Shown: positions 1 to 6,118, counted from the stretch's first letter. The stretch: DNA of 13,302 nt from GCA-2731375 sp047518225 (GCA_047518225.1 JAKZRK010000079.1:1-13302), one strand, 5' to 3'. Program-made: numbers and translations. Notes: a model not told the origin generated them from the letters alone.

Positions 1-133
1 GCGCCGCCAGGCCCCGTTGGGACAGCCTGGCCTCGCCATGCACCGCGTGCAGCACTTCCATGGTAATGCGGGCCTCGCCAGCCTTGCCCTTGGAAGCCCC
101 ATCCCCCTTGTCCACTGTCTGTTCGCTGCTCAT
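1..133 (-). CDS. Winged-helix DNA-binding regulator, N-terminal part (cut by window edge)
   Basis: An ATG on the minus strand at 133 opens a frame that stays open to the left edge, giving 44 residues. The first ~20 are polar and Gly/Lys-rich, like a flexible tail. They are followed by ITMEVLHAVHGEARLSQRGL, which has the helix-turn-helix layout 'one helix, short turn, SQR-x-LA' seen at the start of MarR/Lrp-type winged-helix domains. I infer a transcription regulator; the recognition helix and any effector domain lie outside the window, so family and ligand cannot be named. The gene is divergent from the hydrolase operon, and the shared intergenic region holds two matching palindromes that overlap its likely promoter, which suggests autoregulation. 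Only a weak GGA ribosome-binding site precedes the ATG. Confidence 0.6.
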   Translation of the reverse strand, partial: MSSEQTVDKGDGASKGKAGEARITMEVLHAVHGEARLSQRGLAA

Positions 134-176
134 GCCCGTTCCATCGGCGACCGTTGATCCGCGTACAACCGAATCG

Positions 177-195
177 TTGTTCACAACATGAACAA
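177..195. promoter_or_regulatory. Palindromic operator candidate, copy 1
   Basis: TTGTTCACAACATGAACAA is a perfect inverted repeat with 7-bp arms (TTGTTCA / TGAACAA) and a 5-bp centre. A second copy with the same GTTCA-N5-TGAAC core lies at 201-217, 23 bp away centre to centre, roughly two helical turns. Such paired sites between divergent genes are typical of a dimeric repressor. The likely ligand is the winged-helix protein encoded at 133-1, but this is inference. Confidence 0.6.
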
Positions 196-221
196 TAGCG
201 CGTTCATAACGTGAACGTCAA
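192..221 (-). promoter_or_regulatory. Candidate promoter of the divergent regulator
   Basis: Read on the minus strand, TTGACG (221-216) is followed after 18 bp by TATTGT (197-192). This is a fair sigma-70-like pair with a near-consensus -35 and a 4/6 match at -10. It would start transcription near position 185, about 50 bases before the regulator's ATG at 133. The two GTTCA-N5-TGAAC palindromes cover the -35/spacer and the -10/start region. The promoter call rests on pattern only. Confidence 0.35.
201..217. promoter_or_regulatory. Palindromic operator candidate, copy 2
   Basis: CGTTCATAACGTGAACG is a perfect inverted repeat with 6-bp arms and a 5-bp centre. It shares GTTCA-x-AAC-x-TGAAC with copy 1 at 177-195, so even the middle of the spacer is conserved. 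It overlaps the candidate -35 of the leftward promoter and lies about 115 bp upstream of the hydrolase start. Confidence 0.6.
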
Positions 222-329
222 TGATCGGGCAGCCCGGATTTAGACGAAATACAGCTCACTACAGACAAAGCCTCCACTTTTCCGGCAAGATGCCCGCGGC
301 AACGACAATTGAAACCGCGGGGACGGGTC

Positions 330-1562
330 ATGGTCGAAATTAACGGCGAACGATTATTGGCGGATTTGCGCGCGCTGCGGGCGATGGGGGCCACGGGCAC
401 GGGCGTGGTGCGGCCGGCGTTCTCCGAGATGGATATGACGGCTCGGCGCTGGCTGGTGGCGCGTTACCAGGAGGCCGGGCTGGCGGCCCACATCGACGGT
501 GTCGGCAATGTCTTGGGCCGCTCACCCAATCCCGGTCCGGCACTTTTGCTGGGCTCCCATTCAGATACCCAGCCTACGGGCGGCTGGCTGGATGGCGCCC
601 TTGGCGTGATCTATGCCCTGGAAGTGGTGCGCGCCCTGGCCGAGGATCCGGCGACCCGGGATCTGGCCGTGGATGCCATATCCTGGCAGGACGAGGAATC
701 CCGCTTCTTTGGCTGTTTGGGCAGCCGCTCGTTCTGCGGCGAATTCGATGCCGCCGCCGAAGAGGGGTTGGCCGACAAGGACGGCGTTGCCTTCGCGGAC
801 GCCCTGGCCCAGGCAGGCTTGGCGGGTGTGCCGCGCCTATCCGCGGCGGATCGAAAATACCTGGGCTTTTTAGAGGCCCATATCGAACAGGGCCCCCATT
901 TGGAAGCGGATGGTCTGCGCATCGGCATCGTCGAATCCATTGTCGGCCTGGGCGGCATGGTCTTTACCTTCACCGGGCAGCAGAACCATGCCGGCACCAC
1001 CATGATGGCCGGGCGCAAGGATGCGGCCACGGCGCTTTACGCCCTGGCCCATGCCATCAACGAGGAATTTCCAAAGGTCGCCGGGGCACGCTCGGTCTGG
1101 ACCATGGGCCGGGCCGTACTGCGGCCCGGGGCGCCGTCCATCGTGCCCGGATCGGCCGAACTGGAACTGCAGTTCCGCGATGTGGACACCGCCGTTCTGG
1201 ATAAGTTCGAGGCGGTGGCCCATCGACTGGTGGCCGAGGTCAACGGCCGGGGCGGGGCGACGGTGGCGGCAAATCCGTCACGGGTACGCATCGCGCCGGC
1301 GCATATGGACCAGGGCTTGCAACAGCACTTGTCCCAGGCGGCGGCGTTGCATACGGGGGGCAACTGGACCGCCATGCCATCGGGCGCCTTCCACGATGCC
1401 GGGGTGGTTTGCACGGTGATGCCCTGCGCCATGTTGTTTATTCCGTCCATCGGCGGCATTAGCCACGATTTCGCGGAAGACAGCCACGATGTGGACATCA
1501 TTCTGGGTTGTCAGGTTCTGGCGACGGGTGCTGCGTCCATTTTAACGGCTGCGGCAACCTAG
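330..1562 (+). CDS. M20-family Zn-dependent hydrolase (N-carbamoyl-L-amino acid hydrolase / allantoate amidohydrolase-like)
   Basis: A 410-residue cytoplasmic metallo-amidohydrolase of the M20 family that cleaves carbamoyl groups (N-carbamoyl amino acids, ureidopropionate or allantoate), releasing ammonia and CO2. The two-metal ligands expected for the family are visible: H77 in GSHSDT, D88 in WLDGA, the acidic pair E122/E123 in QDEES, H184 in EAHIEQGP and H379 in GISHD. QNHAGTT (219-225) and FRDVD (282-286) fit the dimerisation and substrate-binding domain. SDTQPTGGWLDGALG is closer to the L-carbamoylase/beta-ureidopropionase motif than to allantoate hydrolases, but substrate cannot be fixed. 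Length is normal. I chose ATG 330 over an in-frame TTG at 309 because a GGGGACGGG stretch lies just before it. It is the first gene of a tight operon with an MFS transporter and an MscS channel. Confidence 0.85.
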   Translation: MVEINGERLLADLRALRAMGATGTGVVRPAFSEMDMTARRWLVARYQEAGLAAHIDGVGNVLGRSPNPGPALLLGSHSDTQPTGGWLDGALGVIYALEVVRALAEDPATRDLAVDAISWQDEESRFFGCLGSRSFCGEFDAAAEEGLADKDGVAFADALAQAGLAGVPRLSAADRKYLGFLEAHIEQGPHLEADGLRIGIVESIVGLGGMVFTFTGQQNHAGTTMMAGRKDAATALYALAHAINEEFPKVAGARSVWTMGRAVLRPGAPSIVPGSAELELQFRDVDTAVLDKFEAVAHRLVAEVNGRGGATVAANPSRVRIAPAHMDQGLQQHLSQAAALHTGGNWTAMPSGAFHDAGVVCTVMPCAMLFIPSIGGISHDFAEDSHDVDIILGCQVLATGAASILTAAAT

Positions 1563-1584
1563 GAATGTAGGCTAGAATAACCCC

Positions 1585-2820
1585 ATGACTGAACGAGCGG
1601 TAATATCCCGAGCCAGCGGCGCGCGCCTGCTGTTCCTAAACGTGGGCCATTCCATTGATCATCTTTGCATGTTGTTGTTCCCCACGGTGGTTTTGGCGTT
1701 GGAACATAGTTGGCAATTGAGTTACGAAGAATTGATCTGGGTCTCCACCGTTGGGTTCGTGACCTTTGCGGGCGGCTCCCTGCCCGCCGGCTGGCTGGGC
1801 GACAGATGGCACCGGGAAGGCATGATGTTGGTCTTTTTCCTGGGCATCGGCAGCGCCTGCTTTCTGACCGGATTTGCCCAGAATACCTGGCAGATCGCCA
1901 TCGGCCTTGGAGCCATTGGCTTGTTCGCCTCGATCTATCATCCGGTGGGTATCGCCCTGGTCGTCTCGGGCCAGGAACGCATGGGCCGTGTCTTGGGCGT
2001 CAACGGGGTTTGGGGCAACATGGGCGTGGCGGCGGCGGCCCTGACCGCGGGCGTTCTGACCGATAGTATTCATTGGCGCGCCGCCTTCATGGTCCCCGGC
2101 GCGGCCTGTATCGCGGTCGGCATCGCCTACGGTTTCTATCTGCGCCGGGCCGGCACCATGACCATCGCTAGAAAGTTGAAACGGGCGGGCAGTCAGGCCG
2201 ATTACCGCGCCGCGCAAATTCGGGTTTTCATCGTGGTCCTGATCGCCACCGCCTGTGGCGGCCTAATCTTCGGCTCCACCACCCTGATCATGCCCAAGGC
2301 CCTGGAAGATGGCCTGGGCGCCCTGGCAGGCAATACCGCCGCCGTCGGCGGTTATGCCGCCTTGGTCTTCGCGGTTGCCTCCCTGGCCCAATTGGTTAGC
2401 GGCCGGCTAATTGACAGCAAGGAAGCCCGGCCGTTGTTATTCATCATCGCCGCCGGTCAGGCCATTTTGCTGGGCCTGCTGACCCTGGGCCTAACCGGTC
2501 TGCCCATGCTGGCCTTGGCCATCGCCGTGATGTTGTTCGTGTTCGGGCAGATCCCCTTGAATGACACCTTGATCGCCCGCTATACGGATGACCATTGGCG
2601 CGCCCGCATCTTCTCGATCAAGTACCTGATCACCCTGTCGGTCGCCGCCCTGGCGGCCCCCGTGGTGGCCATATTGCGGGGTATGAGCGGTGACTTCGTC
2701 TCTCTGTTCACGCTTCTCGCCGTCCTGGCCCTGGTCATCACCCTGGCTTCGCTGCTGCTGCCCATGATGGCAACGGCGGGGCGGCCGCGAACCGCCGGCG
2801 AGGTCAAGGCCGGGACATAA
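1585..2820 (+). CDS. MFS transporter, Fsr (fosmidomycin resistance)-like
   Basis: A 411-residue inner-membrane major facilitator protein. About 12 hydrophobic segments are visible in two blocks separated by a charged loop around residues 185-210 (RRAGTMTIARKLKRAGSQADYRAAQIR). The motif-A-like loop GWLGDRWHR is at 69-77, between TM2 and TM3, and SIYHPVG (116-122) resembles the conserved FHP-type motif of Fsr-group transporters. Substrate cannot be read from sequence. The gene starts 22 bp after the hydrolase stop and is probably co-transcribed with it, so the pair may handle one compound, with the transporter importing a carbamoylated or ureide substrate or exporting a product. Fsr itself is an efflux pump, so direction is uncertain. 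The ribosome-binding site is weak, compatible with coupled translation. Confidence 0.82.
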   Translation: MTERAVISRASGARLLFLNVGHSIDHLCMLLFPTVVLALEHSWQLSYEELIWVSTVGFVTFAGGSLPAGWLGDRWHREGMMLVFFLGIGSACFLTGFAQNTWQIAIGLGAIGLFASIYHPVGIALVVSGQERMGRVLGVNGVWGNMGVAAAALTAGVLTDSIHWRAAFMVPGAACIAVGIAYGFYLRRAGTMTIARKLKRAGSQADYRAAQIRVFIVVLIATACGGLIFGSTTLIMPKALEDGLGALAGNTAAVGGYAALVFAVASLAQLVSGRLIDSKEARPLLFIIAAGQAILLGLLTLGLTGLPMLALAIAVMLFVFGQIPLNDTLIARYTDDHWRARIFSIKYLITLSVAALAAPVVAILRGMSGDFVSLFTLLAVLALVITLASLLLPMMATAGRPRTAGEVKAGT

Positions 2821-2839
2821 TGGACAAGGCCGGATTCCG

Positions 2840-3988
2840 ATGGAAAGCATAACAGGGTTATGGGCCGAGGTCGTGACCGTCTGGCAGACGGCGGTGTTTG
2901 GCATCGGGGTCGATCAGGTGCTGTTGGCGCTGGCGACATTTTTCCTGTTTTTGCTGTTGCGCGGGATCTTTACCCGCATCGTACTGGCGACGTTAAGCGG
3001 CATCACCCGGCGCACCAAAACGAGTTTTGACGACGAACTGATCGCCGCCCTGGAAGAACCCCTGCGTTTCGTCTTTATTATCATCGGACTGTACACCACG
3101 ACCCAGGTGGTGTCGTTTCCCGATCAGGTGGAACTGTTGTTGACCCGCCTGGTCCGCTCGTTCATCGCCTTTACTATTTTCTGGGCCCTTTATCGCTGTG
3201 TCGGCCCGTTATCCTTTCTGATCGACAAGGCCTTCGACGCCTTCGGCCACTCCGCCCAGGGCGATAGCCTGAAGAATTTTGTTGCCAAGCTGACCCGCTT
3301 TGTCATCGCCGCCGTCGGCATCGTGGCGATCCTGGAAGAATGGCAGTTCAATGTGGGCGCGGTGCTGGGCGGCCTCGGCCTGGTCGGCATGGCAGTGGCC
3401 TTTGGCGCGCAGAGTATGATGGCCAATCTGTTCGCCGGGGTGACCATATTTCTGGATAAAATTTTCGAAAAGGGTGACTGGATAAAGGGCGCGGGCGTCG
3501 AGGGTACTGTCGAGGATATCGGTTTTCGCACCACCAAGATCCGCCGCTTCGACAAGGCCCTGACCACTATTCCGAACGGCAAGCTTGCGGGTGACGCGGT
3601 CATCAATTTCTCCCGCATGACGAACCGGCGCATCTATTGGAAGATCGGCATCGAATATCGTGCCAGCGAGGGCCAGTTGCGGCGCATCGTCAACGGCATT
3701 AAGGACCACGTATTTGACAACGATGATTTCGAGGTGGACCCGGCCAAGGTGACCACGCTGATCCATGTGGACAGCTTTAACGACTCCTCCATCGACATCC
3801 TACTGTATTGCTTTACCGCCACCACCAACTGGACGGAATGGATGCGGGTCAAGGAAGATCTGGCCTTTGCCGTCAAACGCATCGTGGAAGAGGCGGGCAG
3901 CAGCTTCGCCTTCCCTTCCACCTCGGTCTATCTGGAATCGCTTCCATTCGGCACGCCGGAGGTATTTCCAGCCGGCGACGGACAATAG
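2840..3988 (+). CDS. MscS-family mechanosensitive ion channel
   Basis: A 382-residue small-conductance mechanosensitive channel of the inner membrane, which opens under membrane tension during hypo-osmotic shock. Four to five hydrophobic segments are visible (about 18-45, 73-95, 103-128, 148-165), followed by the pore helix region 173-205 (VGAVLGGLGLVGMAVAFGAQ...), with the small Gly/Ala packing residues typical of MscS TM3. The beta domain follows (FEKGDWI, GTVEDIGFRTTKIR, TIPNGKLA at 209-250) and then an alpha/beta C-terminal domain to about 370. At 382 residues it is longer than classical ~290-residue MscS, the excess being extra N-terminal membrane helices. It starts 19 bp after the MFS stop and is likely the last gene of the operon; a physiological link to the hydrolase is not obvious. 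Confidence 0.9.
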   Translation: MESITGLWAEVVTVWQTAVFGIGVDQVLLALATFFLFLLLRGIFTRIVLATLSGITRRTKTSFDDELIAALEEPLRFVFIIIGLYTTTQVVSFPDQVELLLTRLVRSFIAFTIFWALYRCVGPLSFLIDKAFDAFGHSAQGDSLKNFVAKLTRFVIAAVGIVAILEEWQFNVGAVLGGLGLVGMAVAFGAQSMMANLFAGVTIFLDKIFEKGDWIKGAGVEGTVEDIGFRTTKIRRFDKALTTIPNGKLAGDAVINFSRMTNRRIYWKIGIEYRASEGQLRRIVNGIKDHVFDNDDFEVDPAKVTTLIHVDSFNDSSIDILLYCFTATTNWTEWMRVKEDLAFAVKRIVEEAGSSFAFPSTSVYLESLPFGTPEVFPAGDGQ

Positions 3989-4003
3989 CCCGGACAGACT
4001 CCT

Positions 4004-4062
4004 AGAGCGCTGATTTGGGTATTTGCCGCCAGAGCGGCTTTTCATGGCCTGCTGGCGCTCTG
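4004..4062 (+). terminator. Weak terminator-like inverted repeats after the MscS gene
   Basis: CAGAGCG (4030-4036) pairs with CGCTCTG (4056-4062). The same right arm, shifted by one base, pairs with an earlier AGAGCGC (4004-4010), so two alternative 7-bp hairpins are possible. There is no T run after the stem, so this is at best a weak or factor-assisted terminator for the hydrolase-MFS-MscS operon. Confidence 0.3.
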
Positions 4063-4126
4063 CGCGCGGTCTTCATCTTCGGCCAATTTTGTGTTATGGT
4101 CCGCCACGATGGCCTGCCACCAGGCG

Positions 4127-4163
4127 CGTTTTGTTGGCTGAACATGGCGCAAAACGACGTTTT
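4127..4163 (+). repeat. Two overlapping, mutually exclusive inverted repeats upstream of carD
   Basis: CGTTTTG (4127-4133) can pair with CAAAACG (4150-4156). The same AAAAC (4151-4155) can instead pair with GTTTT (4159-4163) around GAC. Only one pairing can form at a time. The segment lies 140-180 bases before the carD start, so it would affect carD only if transcription begins farther upstream than the TATAAT at 4275. Confidence 0.35.
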
Positions 4164-4265
4164 ATCGTGCAAATAAGGCGAGCGAGCCGAATTCGCTAAC
4201 GAAATAACGCTATTACCCATTGGCCGGGCATTGCACTGGAACGGCCAATTATTCTTCTTGGGTCC

Positions 4266-4280
4266 AAGGGCCCTTATAAT
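4266..4280 (+). promoter_or_regulatory. Candidate carD promoter -10 with overlapping palindrome
   Basis: A perfect TATAAT lies at 4275-4280, and its first base is the last base of the perfect 10-bp palindrome AAGGGCCCTT (4266-4275). Transcription would start near 4287, giving an mRNA leader of about 18 bases before ATG 4305. The -35 position (TTCTTC, 4252-4257, 17-bp spacer) matches the TTGACA consensus poorly, so the promoter may depend on an activator or on another sigma factor. The palindrome is placed where a repressor could block open-complex formation. Confidence 0.4.
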
Positions 4281-4304
4281 CTGATAGTGGAACGAGACGG
4301 AAAT

Positions 4305-4835
4305 ATGGCGACCAAGACGAAAAAGAAAACGACCAAGGCGAAGCGTGCCAATGGCTTTGCAACAGATGATTTTGTCGTCTATCCGACCCATGGGGTTGGC
4401 CAGATTACGGGTATCGAAGAACAGGAATTCGCGGGTACCAAGCTGAAACTTTTTGTGGTCAATTTCGACAAGGAAAAAATGACCCTAAGGGTCCCGATCA
4501 ACAAGGCCGACGCCAGCGGCATGCGTGCCCTGGCCAGTCCGGACAAAATGAAATTGGCGATCACCACCTTGAAGGGGCGCGCGCGCGTCAAACGCACCAT
4601 GTGGAGCCGGCGTGCACAGGAATACGAAGCTAAAATCAATTCCGGCGATCCTGTTTCGATTGCTGAAGTGATCAGGGATCTGCACCGCGGTGAAGGTCAG
4701 CCGGAACAATCTTATAGCGAACGTCAAATTTACGAGGCCGCCATGGAACGCTTGATGCGGGAACTGGCCGTCGTCGAAGGATTGGATGAAGAACAGGCGA
4801 GCGAACGCTTGGATACGGTTCTGAACCCCACTTAA
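4305..4835 (+). CDS. carD: CarD/CdnL-family RNA polymerase-binding transcription regulator
   Basis: A 176-residue protein of the CarD_CdnL_TRCF family. These proteins bind the RNA polymerase beta subunit through an N-terminal Tudor-like RID domain and stabilise promoter open complexes, notably at rRNA and growth promoters. After a Lys-rich tail (1-15), the RID domain runs about 20-70, including DDFVVYPTHGVGQITGIEE. The C-terminal helical DNA-binding domain follows, with the characteristic MWSRRAQEYEAKINSGD (99-115); W100 is the expected tryptophan that contacts DNA at the upstream edge of the -10. Length is typical. ATG 4305 is chosen over an in-frame GTG at 4287 because the extra residues are not family-like and GAGACGG (4294-4300) is well placed as its ribosome-binding site. 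It is followed by a terminator, so it is probably monocistronic. Confidence 0.9.
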   Translation: MATKTKKKTTKAKRANGFATDDFVVYPTHGVGQITGIEEQEFAGTKLKLFVVNFDKEKMTLRVPINKADASGMRALASPDKMKLAITTLKGRARVKRTMWSRRAQEYEAKINSGDPVSIAEVIRDLHRGEGQPEQSYSERQIYEAAMERLMRELAVVEGLDEEQASERLDTVLNPT

Positions 4836-4871
4836 AGAGCCGGTTACCCCAAATTTGCCACAGGTCTTATA

Positions 4872-4897
4872 GGCCCGGTGTCATTTGGCACCGGGCC
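4872..4897 (+). terminator. Hairpin terminator of carD
   Basis: GGCCCGGTG (4872-4880) and CACCGGGCC (4889-4897) form a perfect 9-bp GC-rich stem with an 8-base loop, 36 bases after the carD stop. The downstream sequence TTCGCCGTTTC is only moderately T-rich, but stem strength and position fit an intrinsic terminator. Confidence 0.75.
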
Positions 4898-5006
4898 TTC
4901 GCCGTTTCAACGGCATTAAGTCAGTGAAATCATGGGCAGATTTCCCACTTGTATTCAAATTTAGAATGCGTCTAATACTGATTCCCATTAGGCGGTATTT
5001 ATATTA

Positions 5007-5030
5007 TGTAATCGTTACAATTCGTGTAAC
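5007..5030. promoter_or_regulatory. Cluster of TGTAA/TTACA half-sites upstream of rpoH
   Basis: TGTAA (5007-5011) and TTACA (5015-5019) form the perfect palindrome TGTAATCGTTACA. A third half-site, TGTAA at 5025-5029, pairs with the middle one as GTTACA-N5-TGTAAC (5014-5030). The array sits 44-67 bases before the rpoH ATG, just downstream of AT-rich candidate -10 sequences (TATATT at 5000-5005, TATTAT at 5002-5007). A regulator binding here would cover the promoter start region or leader. The regulator is unknown. Confidence 0.45.
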
Positions 5031-5073
5031 ACTCCGATCCCGCCGTTGGCGCGATGCAGTTGGAAAAACCGTG

Positions 5074-5958
5074 ATGGCTCATGTGGATACCATCGAGGCG
5101 CGGCGGGCCGGACGCCGCTTTATCAAGCGGGCGATGAAGGCACCCCTGTTGGAGCGAGAGCAAGAACGGCAGTTGGCCATCCGCTGGCGGGACAACCGCG
5201 ACGAATTGGCGTTGCACGAGCTGGTCAACGCCTATGTTCGCCTGGTCGTTGCCACCGCCGCCCGGTTCCGCAATTACAATTTGCCCATGGGTGATCTGGT
5301 GCAGGAAGGAACCGTCGGGCTGATGCAGGCGGCGGAACGTTTTGATCCGGATCGCCAGGTGCGCTTCTCGACCTATGCGAACTGGTGGATCAGGGCGGCG
5401 ATCCAGGATTACATTTTGCGCAATTGGTCCATCGTGCGGACGGGCACCACGGCAGCGCAAAAGTCCTTGTTCTTTAATATTCGGCGCTTGCGGGCCCAGC
5501 TTAATGACCGCCCTGACGGCCCATTGACACCCGAGGGGCAGATCAGGATCGCCGATGCCTTGAAAGTCCCGGTGAGGGATGTATTGGCCATGGAGGGCCG
5601 TCTTTCGGGCGCCGACCGGTCCCTGAACGCTGAAATTAGTGGTGAAGGAGAGGGCGAGTGGCAGGACCTGCTGGTGGACGACCGCCCGGGGCCGGAAGAA
5701 GTTGTCCGTGGCCGGCGCGATTCATGCACCCGCGCCGAATGGCTAAACGATGCCCTGGAGCAACTGAATGACCGGGAACAGATCATTATTCGCCAGCGCC
5801 GCTTGCGCGAAGATGGCATGACCCTGGAATCCCTCGGCCTCAAGCTTGGCATTTCGAAAGAGCGGGTCCGTCAGATCGAATGCCAGGCCCTTGGAAAGTT
5901 GCGCGTGACACTATCGGAACGGGGCGGCGATCCCCGCGAAGCCGGTCTTTTCGGGTAG
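5074..5958 (+). CDS. rpoH: RNA polymerase sigma-32 (heat-shock) factor, RpoH2-like
   Basis: A 294-residue group-3-like sigma-70 family factor that directs RNA polymerase to heat-shock or other stress promoters. Region 2 is clear: LVNAYVRLVVATAARFRN (50-67), GDLVQEGTVGLMQAAERFDP (73-92) and FSTYANWWIRAAIQDYI (98-114). The RpoH box, specific for sigma-32 proteins and involved in core binding and turnover, is QKSLFFNIRRL (129-139). Region 4 follows, with the helix-turn-helix TLESLGLKLGISKERVRQIE (250-269). DYILRNWSIVRTGTT resembles alphaproteobacterial RpoH2 rather than RpoH1 (typically EYILRSWSLVKMGTT), so a second rpoH probably exists elsewhere. The start at ATG 5074 is chosen because the frame upstream, back to 4885, runs through the carD terminator and AT-rich promoter sequence; GGAAAAA lies about 10 bases before it. 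The upstream TGTAA/TTACA array suggests specific transcriptional control. Confidence 0.88.
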   Translation: MAHVDTIEARRAGRRFIKRAMKAPLLEREQERQLAIRWRDNRDELALHELVNAYVRLVVATAARFRNYNLPMGDLVQEGTVGLMQAAERFDPDRQVRFSTYANWWIRAAIQDYILRNWSIVRTGTTAAQKSLFFNIRRLRAQLNDRPDGPLTPEGQIRIADALKVPVRDVLAMEGRLSGADRSLNAEISGEGEGEWQDLLVDDRPGPEEVVRGRRDSCTRAEWLNDALEQLNDREQIIIRQRRLREDGMTLESLGLKLGISKERVRQIECQALGKLRVTLSERGGDPREAGLFG

Positions 5959-5983
5959 CCTGATTTCCAGATTGACCGGACCA

Positions 5984-6001
5984 CCGCTCCCCCGGCAGCG
6001 G
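5984..6001 (+). terminator. Weak hairpin after rpoH
   Basis: CCGCT (5984-5988) and AGCGG (5997-6001) form a 5-bp stem with an 8-base C-rich loop, 25 bases after the rpoH stop. No T run follows (GCAAAAAC), so it is a marginal terminator candidate only. Confidence 0.2.
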
Positions 6002-6073
6002 GCAAAAACAGTCCATTGATCCGTAGACGAGCGGCAATTCCCATTGTCGGGCACAGACGGGGGCGGCAATATA

Positions 6074-6102
6074 GCAAACAAGATTTTCCCCTTGTTGCTT
6101 TT
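6074..6102 (+). terminator. Terminator-like hairpin abutting the glnE ribosome-binding site
   Basis: GCAAACAAG (6074-6082) pairs with CTTGTTGC (6091-6098) with one bulged A and an 8-base loop, followed at once by TTTT (6099-6102). The ribosome-binding site GGAG (6103-6106) is the next base on, and the glnE ATG is at 6119. It may end the rpoH transcript, act as an attenuator or stabilise the 5' end of a processed glnE mRNA. The stem is AU-rich and of moderate strength. Confidence 0.45.
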
Positions 6103-6118
6103 GGAGCGTTCCGTTTTA

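Larger units (their letters stand above)
3989..4304. other. Intergenic region between mscS-like gene and carD
   Basis: These 316 bases hold no gene I can support. From left to right they contain an imperfect terminator-like repeat set (4004-4062), a possible promoter-like TTATGG around 4094-4099, two overlapping inverted repeats (4127-4163), the 10-bp palindrome AAGGGCCCTT (4266-4275) and the TATAAT box of carD (4275-4280). A minus-strand open frame spans 4391-4002, but it starts inside carD, resembles no family I know and lacks the GC-rich codon pattern of the real genes here. Confidence 0.6.

Noticed and set aside
177..217. LexA (SOS) box interpretation of the GTTC/GAAC motifs
   Set aside because: Alphaproteobacterial LexA recognises the direct repeat GTTC-N7-GTTC; here the arms are inverted (GTTC-N7-GAAC) and neighbouring genes are not DNA-repair genes.
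1636..2217. 193-residue minus-strand open frame within the MFS gene
   Set aside because: Antisense to transmembrane segments, low-complexity hydrophilic composition, no family resemblance.
3989..4304. Ferredoxin gene fdxA, sometimes found beside carD in Alphaproteobacteria
   Set aside because: No frame in this gap shows the cysteine pattern of a ferredoxin.
4002..4391. 129-residue minus-strand open frame covering the gap before carD
   Set aside because: Its start lies within carD, codon usage does not match local genes and the product resembles nothing; the 4-kb gap holds promoter-like elements instead.
4885..5073. In-frame N-terminal extension of rpoH by 63 residues
   Set aside because: It would start inside the carD terminator hairpin and run through AT-rich promoter DNA; sigma-32 proteins normally begin where ATG 5074 starts.
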